In this document: positions 24,844-32,720 of the stretch, piece after piece | Layout of the letters: each line of letters starts with the position of its first letter | Position numbering within the stretch: position 1 is the first letter of the stretch | Assembly (NCBI RefSeq): GCF_000633595.2 | Contig: NZ_JIBU02000023.1 | Coordinates: 406,944-470,943 of the forward strand | DNA length: 64,000 bases | Direction of reading: 5' to 3' | From: Clostridium drakei | Lineage (GTDB): Bacteria; Bacillota; Clostridia; Clostridiales; Clostridiaceae | The notes under the pieces: generated by a model | The model's database searches: none | Seen by the model: the letters and a program-made list of their open reading frames with translations, nothing else | What the model was told of the DNA's origin: nothing | Position numbers and translations under genes: made by a program

Positions 24844-26703
24844 TTATGTAGATTGAGAATATATATCTGAAAATTCAATATTAATTCTTTCTATGTTAGT
24901 CTCATATATAGAATTTTCTTCACTGGGTTCTTGTTCTGTAATTATTTCCGGAAGTCTAATAATAAATTCACTTCCTTCTCCTAATTTACTTTTAACTTCA
25001 ATTGTTCCACCGTGCATTTCTACAAACGACTTAACAAGACATAATCCTATACCCGTTCCTTCACTGTTTCTCCTTAGAGTTTTATCAACTTGTCCAAATC
25101 TTTCAAAAATCATTTTCAGCTTATCTTCAGGTATACCAACACCTGTATCCTTTACAGAAATAATAATACTGTTTCCTAGATCATTCATATTTACATATAT
25201 TTTTCCTCCAGAATTAGTAAATTTGATGGAATTGGATAATAAATTAAGAATGATTCTTTCAATTTTATCTGCATCAAAATTCATTACTTTTTCTTCCACA
25301 TCAGTATCAAATATAAGATTTATTCCTTTGCTTTCCACATATGATACAACAGATAAAGTAATATCTTCAACAACACTAACTATGTTATACCTCCCAGCAT
25401 GAAGTTTCAGAAAACCTGAATCCACCCTAGTTATATCTAATAAATTATTAATCAGCTTTAAAAGCCTATAACAATTTTGTTTTACCACCTTAAGATACTT
25501 ATGCTGTTTTTCTATATTTTCTCCTTCATTTTTATTAATATATAAATTTAATACTTGTACTGCAGAAAATATAACATTTAAAGGAGTTTTCAATTCATGT
25601 GATATATTTGAAAAAAATTCCGTTATCATTTTATTGAATTCACGAGTTTCATTTAATAATTTTATATTTTCCTCTACATCTTTTTCAAGCTTTTCTACCT
25701 GCTTTTCTGAAGTTATGTCACTTAAAATACTCAATATTGTTTGTTTTCCTTCATATATAAAATATGTAGAAGTATTTTTCACAATAATTATATCTCCATT
25801 ACTTTTCATTACCTTCTCTTCAAAAACTAATCTAGTTATTTCTTTATCATATATTTGTTTGAATTTATTTTTCACATTATTTTTTTCATCATCCGTAATA
25901 AAATCAAAAATAGATTTTTCATTTAAATCCTCTGTTCTTGTAAATCCAACTAATTTTACAGCACTCTCATTTGTAAATATTACTTTATCATCACGATGAA
26001 CAAAAATTGCATCTCTTGAATTTTCAATAAGTAAATTGTAACAAGCTTCATTATTTAAAAGCATTTTTTCCACATACTTACGATGTTTTTCCTGTTTACT
26101 TAATTTACTGTTCAATGTTTTAAGCTGCATATCTTTTTGTTTTAAATTTTCCCTTTCAATTTTAACATAATGTCCTAATGGCCAAGCTGTCAAAATAAAA
26201 ACTCCAACTAAAATTAAATCATTTTCAAAATATAAATTAACTCCATTAGAAGGTCCATAAACTAAATCCATTATCAATATTATTGCAGATGAAATTAAAG
26301 CTATGCTCATTCCATAATTCATACCAGATTGTAGAGTTGATGTTATAATTAAAAATAGAAATAAAAATTTATATTGACTTGTATAACTATTGGATAAGAA
26401 AATAGAAAATGAAAATATTATAATAAATACTATGTTCTCTATCATTTGTACTATTTTCAGATACTTAAGCTTAAATATCTTTATAGAAAAAAATGACCAA
26501 CCCCAATAAATTAAAAACATTAAGCAAATCGAGAAACCTAATTCAACAATGTAAAAACAATTATTATTTTCATTACTAATATTTTTGTTCCCTATAAAAA
26601 ATTCATTATAAAATACAATTGCACAAAAACATAATGAAACTAATTTTACAATAGACACGATATTATATATTTTTTGTTTTCTATTCCTATCAATACTATT
26701 CAT
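24844..26703 (-). CDS. Membrane PAS sensor histidine kinase next to the agr genes
   Basis: Start at the ATG at 26703 after GGAAGTG (the frame is open to 26718); 619 residues. About six membrane helices fill residues 10-190. A coiled segment with KLSKQEKHRKYVEKM leads to a PAS domain (about 225-340, ENSRDAIFVHRDDKVIFTNE), then HisKA with the phospho-acceptor in FSNISHELKTPLN, then HATPase with NLLSNSIKFTNSG (N box), KDTGVGIPEDK (G1), FERFGQVDK (F) and GTGIGLCLVKSF (G2). It is a complete kinase. No response regulator is adjacent, and a 17-bp terminator separates it from agrD. Its place downstream of agrBD suggests but does not prove that it senses the peptide signal. Confidence 0.88.
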   Translation of the reverse strand: MNSIDRNRKQKIYNIVSIVKLVSLCFCAIVFYNEFFIGNKNISNENNNCFYIVELGFSICLMFLIYWGWSFFSIKIFKLKYLKIVQMIENIVFIIIFSFSIFLSNSYTSQYKFLFLFLIITSTLQSGMNYGMSIALISSAIILIMDLVYGPSNGVNLYFENDLILVGVFILTAWPLGHYVKIERENLKQKDMQLKTLNSKLSKQEKHRKYVEKMLLNNEACYNLLIENSRDAIFVHRDDKVIFTNESAVKLVGFTRTEDLNEKSIFDFITDDEKNNVKNKFKQIYDKEITRLVFEEKVMKSNGDIIIVKNTSTYFIYEGKQTILSILSDITSEKQVEKLEKDVEENIKLLNETREFNKMITEFFSNISHELKTPLNVIFSAVQVLNLYINKNEGENIEKQHKYLKVVKQNCYRLLKLINNLLDITRVDSGFLKLHAGRYNIVSVVEDITLSVVSYVESKGINLIFDTDVEEKVMNFDADKIERIILNLLSNSIKFTNSGGKIYVNMNDLGNSIIISVKDTGVGIPEDKLKMIFERFGQVDKTLRRNSEGTGIGLCLVKSFVEMHGGTIEVKSKLGEGSEFIIRLPEIITEQEPSEENSIYETNIERINIEFSDIYSQST

Positions 26704-26738
26704 AATTTTCACTTCCATACATTTTATTATTACATTCT

Positions 26739-26777
26739 AAAAATATAAGGATCAAAAAACTTGATCCTTATATTTTT
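26739..26777 (-). terminator. 17-bp perfect terminator between agrD and the sensor kinase
   Basis: AAAAATATAAGGATCAA (26739-26755) and TTGATCCTTATATTTTT (26761-26777) are perfectly complementary with a 5-nt loop. It ends the agr transcript on the minus strand. Confidence 0.85.
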
Positions 26778-26782
26778 AAATA

Positions 26783-26920
26783 TTATTTTTCCCTAAGACA
26801 TTTTGGCTCTTTAGGTTGGTAAAAACTTACTGAACATGCTGATGCCGATGTAGAAATTGCAAAAGATTTAAGAACTTTAGCACTTAAATTTACAGCAGCC
26901 TTTTTTAAAATTTTTTTCAT
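26783..26920 (-). CDS. agrD: AgrD autoinducing-peptide precursor
   Basis: A 45-residue frame beginning 4 nt after the agrB stop, with a GGAAGTG site. It has the three AgrD parts: an N-terminal amphipathic basic helix (MKKILKKAAVNLSAKVLKSF), a core ASACSVSFY with the only internal cysteine at position 29, and a charged tail QPKEPKCLREK with the conserved Pro-x-x-Pro recognition region. By analogy with Listeria AgrD, cut after the ring, the signal would be a five-residue thiolactone ring CSVSF, possibly with a short tail. The alternative ring is CSVSFY. Confidence 0.9.
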   Translation of the reverse strand: MKKILKKAAVNLSAKVLKSFAISTSASACSVSFYQPKEPKCLREK

Positions 26921-26924
26921 ACGT

Positions 26925-27578
26925 TCACTTCCTTATAAAATTTTTTAAAATATTATCTATTTTAGTTAATATTTTATTTCCTTCATTTGTGAGTGTAAAT
27001 GACTGCCAGACAGCACCTACACATATGCACATAATACTATTCAATAAAAATACATCACTATATTTAAAGTAAAAAACTAATATTACAAATATGATCATAG
27101 TTAAAATATTAAGTATTAATATAGATTTTCTTTTAAAACGTTCTTTAGTTTCCATCTTAACAATTGGTTTAGCAATACTATCTACAGGAGCAAATTTGTA
27201 AACTATACTATATGAGAATATTAAACTTATTACTGATAAAAAAAATATCTCATATACATTAAATTTCCAATATAATCTATGAATAATTAAAGCAAGGCTT
27301 ACACATACAGTTGTTCCAATAATAGTACATGTACCTGGAGAACTAGCATGAACTCCACCAGAATATTTTCTTAATATATTAATAGTAAAAAATACAATAA
27401 ATACTTCTATTAACATATTAAAAACAATTCCAAATAATACAATCCATAAAATTGACCACAAAATCTGTAACAAATTAAAAGCTCCATACGCCATAATTTC
27501 TTCATGATCCTTGTCCAATTTTAAACTTTTAGCAATCTTACATCCTATTCTATTTGATAAACTCTCAATTAAAAACAT
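26925..27578 (-). CDS. agrB: AgrB peptide-processing membrane protease
   Basis: The frame opens at 27611, but the ATG at 27578 after GAGAGGAT (MFLIESLSNRIG) fits the family, giving 217 residues. About five to six membrane helices. The active-site block LRKYSGGVHASSPGTC places histidine and cysteine at residues 77 and 84, the same positions as the catalytic pair of Staphylococcus aureus AgrB. It cleaves AgrD at its C-terminal side and drives thiolactone formation. Its start overlaps the end of the upstream sensor-like gene by 14 bp, so both belong to one operon with agrD. Confidence 0.95.
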   Translation of the reverse strand: MFLIESLSNRIGCKIAKSLKLDKDHEEIMAYGAFNLLQILWSILWIVLFGIVFNMLIEVFIVFFTINILRKYSGGVHASSPGTCTIIGTTVCVSLALIIHRLYWKFNVYEIFFLSVISLIFSYSIVYKFAPVDSIAKPIVKMETKERFKRKSILILNILTMIIFVILVFYFKYSDVFLLNSIMCICVGAVWQSFTLTNEGNKILTKIDNILKNFIRK

Positions 27579-28044
27579 TTTTAGAATCCTCTCTTTTATT
27601 TTTAAATACAAATAAGTATAGTAACCAAACTAAACATATAAATAATATTAGAGAAGGCATCATATATAAAATTTTCATCATTGGATGATTCATCATCACT
27701 TGTATATTTATTTTTAAACAATCATTTAATACAAATAAATTTATCCATTCACAAACTGATAATAATATTATTCCACTTAATATAGAAGATATAGATTCAT
27801 CAATAGGTATTTTGTTTATTAAAACATTTACTATAATATATATCAATATGCTGATAATAGTATGAACTCCAAAATAAATTGGAAGTTTTCTTACTAAATA
27901 AGCAATTATTGCAAAAATTATAGTTGATACGAAATAATATTTTTTATTAATTTTTTTCCCAGAAAACAAATAAGTAAAAAATATTAGCAAAATCGATTCA
28001 GGAATAGTTCTTAAGAAAAATTCCAATAAAGTTAATTGTATCAT
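27565..28044 (-). CDS. AgrC-sensor-like membrane protein lacking a kinase domain (1)
   Basis: 159 residues, five hydrophobic helices filling the protein, ending in a short basic tail KNKREDSKNVFN. Features are IPESILLIFFTYLF, YLVRKLPIYFGVHTIISI and the loop CEWINLFVLN, which recall the membrane sensor half of clostridial AgrC kinases. The cytoplasmic dimerisation and ATPase domains of AgrC (another ~200 residues) are absent, and downstream sequence is agrB, not a lost kinase. It could bind the peptide, modulate a separate kinase, or give self-immunity. The family identification is by eye. Confidence 0.65.
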   Translation of the reverse strand: MIQLTLLEFFLRTIPESILLIFFTYLFSGKKINKKYYFVSTIIFAIIAYLVRKLPIYFGVHTIISILIYIIVNVLINKIPIDESISSILSGIILLSVCEWINLFVLNDCLKINIQVMMNHPMMKILYMMPSLILFICLVWLLYLFVFKNKREDSKNVFN

Positions 28045-28141
28045 AATATTATTAATCCTTCCTTATATAGAATTTATAATAATTATAACATTATTTGTAC
28101 ATAAAAGGAACAATACGGTCATATTATAATTAAAAAATTAC

Positions 28142-28188
28142 TATTATCTACATTAATTAAAAATAATTTTTAATTAATGTAGATAATA
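28142..28188 (-). terminator. 23-bp perfect palindrome between the two sensor-like genes
   Basis: Arms 28142-28164 and 28166-28188 are perfectly complementary around a single base; the outer sequence is TATTATCTACATTAATTAA. The minus strand continues with a T run, so it can end or attenuate transcription from the first sensor-like gene. Confidence 0.7.
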
Positions 28189-28271
28189 ACATATAATTTA
28201 TTTTGTGACTATAACTTGTAATTATAATAAAATATATAAAAATCTTCTTGGTTAAATAATATAAAATATAA

Positions 28272-28748
28272 TCATTTCTGCACACTTAAATAAGCCACTC
28301 TATGCTTTTTACATGATGTTATGTAAAATAATGCTACTATACCACTAAATAATATTAATGAAGGTAAAAAATATAAAACTTTCTTTACTGGATTTAGCGA
28401 TATTATTTTTATATCAACATTTAGCCAACTTAGTGCAAATAAATTTGTCAGTTCACAAATTGATAATATTGCAAATTCAATCAATGTACAAAATATTGAT
28501 TGATTAATGTTTATCTTATTTATAAAAACAGATATTATAGGATAAATTATAGTAAGAATAATACTATGAACTCCCAAATGAATTGGAAGAAGTCTTACCA
28601 AATAAATAATTATCGCATAAAGAATGCTTGATATAATCAACTTTTTTTTATCAATTATCTTTTTTGTAAATAATAAACTTGCAAGGACAAAAACAAACGC
28701 TTCTGGAATACCTCTACAAAAAAATTCAAAAATAGATAATTTTATCAT
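28272..28748 (-). CDS. AgrC-sensor-like membrane protein lacking a kinase domain (2)
   Basis: 158 residues and a clear paralogue of the protein encoded at 27565-28044: both share the N-terminal EFF-R-IPE, YLVR-LPI--GVH-II and CE--NLF-L patterns and the hydrophobic PSLILF helix near the end. Five membrane helices, a basic C-terminal tail and no kinase. It is separated from the second copy by a 227-bp gap with a strong palindrome, so it may be transcribed apart. Duplication of a peptide-sensor domain beside agrBD is unusual in my experience of agr loci. Confidence 0.65.
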   Translation of the reverse strand: MIKLSIFEFFCRGIPEAFVFVLASLLFTKKIIDKKKLIISSILYAIIIYLVRLLPIHLGVHSIILTIIYPIISVFINKININQSIFCTLIEFAILSICELTNLFALSWLNVDIKIISLNPVKKVLYFLPSLILFSGIVALFYITSCKKHRVAYLSVQK

Positions 28749-28873
28749 GTTTAAACATTCTCCCTTTAATACAATTTATTGTAATTAAACCATAATATCT
28801 ACACAAAAGTAATTTTTATCTTTAAGTATATTATTATTATACATAATATTTTTTTAATTTGCAAAAAAAAATT

Positions 28874-28901
28874 AAATCTCATATAAAAATATATGAGATT
28901 T
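28874..28901. terminator. Terminator after nfnB
   Basis: AAATCTCATAT (28874-28884) pairs perfectly with ATATGAGATTT (28891-28901), with an A tract on one side and a T tract on the other; bidirectional shape. Confidence 0.8.
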
Positions 28902-28916
28902 AAATTTTTTAAATTT

Positions 28917-30305
28917 CTATTTACTTAGATATTCATGAATAGCATTAGCAGCTTTCTTTCCAGCTCCCATAGCAAGTATTACTGTTGCAGCTCCTGTTAC
29001 AGCATCTCCACCAGCATATACCCCTTCTCTAGAAGTTAAACCAGTTTCCTCTTCTGCTACTATGCACTTTCTCTTATTAATTTCTAATCCTTTAGTAGTT
29101 GAAGATATTAATGGATTTGGTGATGTTCCAAGAGACATTATCACAGTATCTATATCCATTACAAACTCTGAACCTGGAATTTCTACAGGTTTTCTTCTGC
29201 CTGATGCATCTGGTTCTCCAAGTTCCATTTTTACACATTTCATTCCTTTAACCCAGCCCTTTTCATCTCCTACAATTTCCACTGGATTTGTAAGAAGGTC
29301 AAAAATTATACCTTCTTCTTTTGCATGATGTACTTCTTCTACTCTAGCTGGAAGTTCTGATTCTGATCTTCTGTAAACTATGTGTACTTCTGCTCCTAAT
29401 CTTAAAGCTGTTCTTGCAGCATCCATAGCAACATTTCCTCCACCTACTACAGCAACTTTTTTGCCTGCTTTTATAGGTGTTTCATATTCTTCCTTAAATG
29501 CTTTCATTAAGTTATTTCTTGTTAAAAATTCATTTGCTGAAAATACTCCATTGAAATTTTCTCCTGGTATTCCCATAAACTTTGGTAATCCTGCTCCTGA
29601 ACCTATAAACACAGCATCAAAACCTTCTTCATTTACAAGTTCATCTATAGTTACAGTTCTTCCTATAATTACATTAGTTTCTATCTTAACGCCTAGTTTT
29701 TTAACATTTTCTACTTCATGTTTAACTACAGTTTCCTTTGGAAGTCTAAATTCTGGAATTCCATAAACTAAAACTCCACCTGCTTCATGTAAAGCTTCAA
29801 ATATAGTTACATCATGACCTAGTTTTGCTAAATCTCCTGCACAAGTAAGTCCTGCTGGACCACTTCCTATAACTGCAACCTTTTTACCTGTACTAGGTTG
29901 TTTTTCTGATAAATCTATATTGTTTTCTCTTGAAAAATCAGCCACGAATCTTTCAAGCTTTCCTATAGATACTGCTTCTCCCTTTATTCCAAGCACACAT
30001 TTTCCTTCACATTGGCTTTCTTGAGGACATACTCTTCCACAGACTGCAGGAAGTGCACTAGACTGTGCTATAACTTTAGCTGCTTCTTCAAGTTCTCCTT
30101 TTTTAACATGTTCTATAAATCCAGGTATATTTATTGATACTGGACATTGTGACACGCACATAGGCTTTTTACAATTTAAACATCTTTGAGCTTCTTGTAC
30201 AGCTTCTTCTTTATTATATCCTAAACAAACTTCTTCGAAATTTGCAGCTCTCACTTTTGGTTCTTGTTCTCTTACTGGTACTTTTTTCATTCTATCATTA
30301 CTCAT
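28917..30305 (-). CDS. nfnB: NfnB, large subunit of NADH-dependent ferredoxin:NADP+ oxidoreductase
   Basis: 462 residues. N-terminal double 4Fe-4S domain (CLNCKKPMCVSQCPVSINIP and VCGRVCPQESQCEGKCV), then a glutamate-synthase-small-subunit-type flavin domain with GSGPAGLTCAGDLAKLGHDV (FAD) and an inserted NADP domain GGGNVAMDAARTALRLGAEVHIVYRRS; the C-terminal YAGGDAVTG closes the FAD site. On its own it would be called GltA-like, but its start overlaps the nfnA stop by one base, which defines NfnAB. The complex bifurcates: two NADPH reduce NAD+ and ferredoxin, or the reverse, in the cytoplasm. Confidence 0.93.
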   Translation of the reverse strand: MSNDRMKKVPVREQEPKVRAANFEEVCLGYNKEEAVQEAQRCLNCKKPMCVSQCPVSINIPGFIEHVKKGELEEAAKVIAQSSALPAVCGRVCPQESQCEGKCVLGIKGEAVSIGKLERFVADFSRENNIDLSEKQPSTGKKVAVIGSGPAGLTCAGDLAKLGHDVTIFEALHEAGGVLVYGIPEFRLPKETVVKHEVENVKKLGVKIETNVIIGRTVTIDELVNEEGFDAVFIGSGAGLPKFMGIPGENFNGVFSANEFLTRNNLMKAFKEEYETPIKAGKKVAVVGGGNVAMDAARTALRLGAEVHIVYRRSESELPARVEEVHHAKEEGIIFDLLTNPVEIVGDEKGWVKGMKCVKMELGEPDASGRRKPVEIPGSEFVMDIDTVIMSLGTSPNPLISSTTKGLEINKRKCIVAEEETGLTSREGVYAGGDAVTGAATVILAMGAGKKAANAIHEYLSK

Positions 30306-31186
30306 TAGTTGTTGCCTCCTCTACAGCTGCAAGTATGTCCTTCTTCTTTCTCCTTAGCAATGAGTTTTCTACCTTCTTCACTCTTATAAAGAGTTTGTCT
30401 TCTCATAGCTTCGTCAAAATTAACTAAATGTCCATCAAATTCTGGTCCATCTACACAAGTGAACTTTACTTCATCTCCTACACTAACTCTGCAAGCTCCG
30501 CACATACCTGTACCATCTACCATTAACATATTTAAACTTACTATAGTTTTAATGCCATATTCAGCTGTAAGCTTAGCCACAAATTTCATCATAATCATTG
30601 GTCCTATGGCAACAACTTCATCAAACTTATTTCCTGCATCTATAAGTTCTTTTAAAAGATTTGTTACAAGTCCTTTATAACCTGCTGATCCATCATCTGT
30701 ACAAATATGTACATCAGCTCCGATGGATTCCATTTCTTTTACATAAAGTAAATGATCTTTTGTCTTTCCTCCAATAATTACATCTACATTTACACCTTTT
30801 TCTCTTAACCACTTAACCTGTGGATATACTGGTGCAGCTCCTACTCCACCAGCTACAAACATAATTCTCTTTTTCTTTAAAGCGTCTAAATCTTCATGCA
30901 CAAATTCTGATGGTTGTCCTAGCGGACCTACAAAGTCTGCTAAATATTCTCCAGCTTTCATATTGTATAATTTGTTAGTTGAAGCTCCTAATGCTTGAAT
31001 TACTATAGTCACTGTTCCTTTTGCTTCATCATAGTCAGCAATAGTAAGTGGAATTCTTTCTCCCTTTTCATCAATTCTGATTATTATAAATTGTCCTGGT
31101 TTAGCTGATTTTGCAACTCTTGGTGCTTCTATTTCCATTAGAAAAATACTTGGTGCTAATTCTTTTCTTTCAACAATTTTATACAT
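30305..31186 (-). CDS. nfnA: NfnA, FAD and [2Fe-2S] subunit of NADH-dependent ferredoxin:NADP+ oxidoreductase
   Basis: 293 residues after GGGGGTAGG. Ferredoxin-reductase layout: FAD domain with GQFIIIRIDEKGERIPLTIAD (RxPLTIA-type block), NAD domain with MFVAGGVGAAPVYPQVKWL, and a C-terminal cysteine cluster DGTGMCGACRVSVGDEVKFT followed by CVDGPEFDGH, which holds the [2Fe-2S] centre as in dihydroorotate dehydrogenase PyrK. The last residues include HTCSC. First gene of the nfnAB operon. It couples NADH to the bifurcating flavin of NfnB. Confidence 0.93.
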   Translation of the reverse strand: MYKIVERKELAPSIFLMEIEAPRVAKSAKPGQFIIIRIDEKGERIPLTIADYDEAKGTVTIVIQALGASTNKLYNMKAGEYLADFVGPLGQPSEFVHEDLDALKKKRIMFVAGGVGAAPVYPQVKWLREKGVNVDVIIGGKTKDHLLYVKEMESIGADVHICTDDGSAGYKGLVTNLLKELIDAGNKFDEVVAIGPMIMMKFVAKLTAEYGIKTIVSLNMLMVDGTGMCGACRVSVGDEVKFTCVDGPEFDGHLVNFDEAMRRQTLYKSEEGRKLIAKEKEEGHTCSCRGGNN

Positions 31187-31258
31187 TTCCTACCCCCATA
31201 TTTGAATTTTGCATTAGTAAAATAAAAAAACATCACTCTTTAATAAATTCTATTAAAA

Positions 31259-31300
31259 AAATCCCAAAAATGCAATAAGATTATTTCATTTTTGAGATTT
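31259..31300 (-). terminator. Terminator after the sigma-54-controlled alcohol dehydrogenase gene
   Basis: AAATCCCAAAAATG (31259-31272) pairs with CATTTTTGAGATTT (31287-31300) with one G-T or mismatch position; the minus strand continues T-rich. Confidence 0.7.
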
Positions 31301-31347
31301 AATTTATTACATACTATAGATATACTTAATTTTTGCTACACTAGTAA

Positions 31348-32514
31348 TTAAAAATTAACTTTTTCTCCAGTAAATGTGCATTTGAATAACTTTTTCATTT
31401 CTTCTTCAGTTATAGGTCTTGGATTCGATCCAGTACATGCATCTAATATTGCATTATGTGCTATAAAATCTAAGTTTGCATTAAGATCTTCTTCTGTTAC
31501 TCCATATTCCTTTAATGTTAATGGTATATCCATTTTTTTATTCATTTCTTGTATCATAGAAGTTAATGAATCCACTAATTCATCGTCAGTATTTCCTGCT
31601 AAACCTAAAGTTTTAGCTATAGTTGCATATCTATCTTTACATGTTTTCTTATTAAAATCTATTACATAAGGAAGGAATATAGCATTTGCACAACCATGAG
31701 GAATGTGGAATACAGCTCCTGTCTTGTGTGCCATACTATGAGTAATTCCAAGTAGTGCATTTGAGAATGCCATTCCTGCTAAGCATTGTGCTATATGCAT
31801 TTCATCTCTTGCTTCTTTATCTCCTTCATAGGATTTTATTAAATTATCTTTTACCATAACTATTGATTGCATTGCAAGAGGATCTGAGAAATATGATCTT
31901 AATCCTGCTACATAGGCTTCTATTGCATGAGTTAAAGCATCCATACCTGTATGAGCTGTTAATTTTGCAGGCATTGTTTGAGCAAGAGCTGGATCTATAA
32001 TAGCTACATCAGGTGTTAAGTTAAAATCAGCCAAAGGATATTTTATCTTAGCTTTATAATCAGTTATGACTGAAAAAGCAGTAACTTCTGTAGCTGTTCC
32101 ACTTGTAGATGGTATAGCAACAAATTTAGCTTTTTGTCTTAAATCTGGTATTCCAAAAGGAACAACAGCTTGCTCAAAAGTAAATTCTGGATATTCATAA
32201 AATATCCACATAGCTTTAGCTGCATCTATTGGTGATCCTCCACCTATGGAAACTATCCAATCAGGCTCAAATTCCCTCATAGTTTCTGCACCCTTCATAA
32301 CTGTTTCAACTGATGGATCTGGTTCAACACCTTCTATTAATTTTATTTCCATTCCTGCTTCTTTTAGATATTCTTCAACTTTTTGAAGGAAGCCAAATTT
32401 TTTCATTGATCCTCCTCCAACAACAATTACAGCTTTTTTACCTTTTAAAGTTTTTAAAGTTTCTAAAGTATTTTCTCCAAAATAGATATCTCTTGGTAGT
32501 GTAAATCTTGACAT
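31348..32514 (-). CDS. Iron-containing alcohol dehydrogenase under sigma-54 control
   Basis: 388 residues after TTAGGAGGAATAAAT. Group III alcohol dehydrogenase: AVIVVGGGSMKKFG, VSIGGGSPIDAAKAMW, IPSTSGTATEVTAFSVI, and the metal ligands in MDALTHAIEAYV, SMAHKTGAVFHIPHG. It resembles the dehydrogenase half of AdhE and related ethanol or 1,3-propanediol dehydrogenases more than the BdhA type at 17901. It reduces aldehydes with NAD(P)H. Preceded by a sigma-54 promoter and two palindromes, with an AcoR-type activator gene next upstream, so expression is probably inducible. Confidence 0.92.
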   Translation of the reverse strand: MSRFTLPRDIYFGENTLETLKTLKGKKAVIVVGGGSMKKFGFLQKVEEYLKEAGMEIKLIEGVEPDPSVETVMKGAETMREFEPDWIVSIGGGSPIDAAKAMWIFYEYPEFTFEQAVVPFGIPDLRQKAKFVAIPSTSGTATEVTAFSVITDYKAKIKYPLADFNLTPDVAIIDPALAQTMPAKLTAHTGMDALTHAIEAYVAGLRSYFSDPLAMQSIVMVKDNLIKSYEGDKEARDEMHIAQCLAGMAFSNALLGITHSMAHKTGAVFHIPHGCANAIFLPYVIDFNKKTCKDRYATIAKTLGLAGNTDDELVDSLTSMIQEMNKKMDIPLTLKEYGVTEEDLNANLDFIAHNAILDACTGSNPRPITEEEMKKLFKCTFTGEKVNF

Positions 32515-32583
32515 ATTTATTCCTCCTAAACTATAGTTATTAAAATTTTAATATTATTAAGTTTATTTTCACTAATATTATTA

Positions 32584-32599
32584 GCAAAACTCATGCCAA
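32584..32599 (-). promoter_or_regulatory. Sigma-54 promoter of the alcohol dehydrogenase gene
   Basis: On the minus strand TTGGCATGAGTTTTGC reads from 32599 to 32584, with GG (32597-32596) and GC (32585-32584) exactly 10 bp apart, the sigma-54 -24/-12 pattern. The start would lie near 32572, 58 nt before the ATG. Confidence 0.85.
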
Positions 32600-32639
32600 T
32601 TATAAAAACATCATTTTATAATGTTTTAACAAAGTAAAA

Positions 32640-32676
32640 TCTCAAAATTGAGATTTTTATTGTCTCAATTTTGAGA
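32640..32676. promoter_or_regulatory. Paired palindromes, probable activator sites for the AcoR-type regulator
   Basis: TCTCAAAATTGAGA (32640-32653) and TCTCAATTTTGAGA (32663-32676) share TCTCAA-N2-TTGAGA, centred 23 bp apart and about 75 and 98 bp upstream of the predicted sigma-54 start. A weaker copy, TCACAATTTGAGA, follows at about 32692-32704. Confidence 0.7.
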
Positions 32677-32720
32677 TTTAGGTTATATTTTTCACAATTT
32701 GAGAGGAATATCTTTACAAA

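Noticed and set aside
28917..30305. Glutamate synthase small subunit
   Set aside because: No large subunit is present and the gene is fused by overlap to nfnA, so NfnB is the better call.
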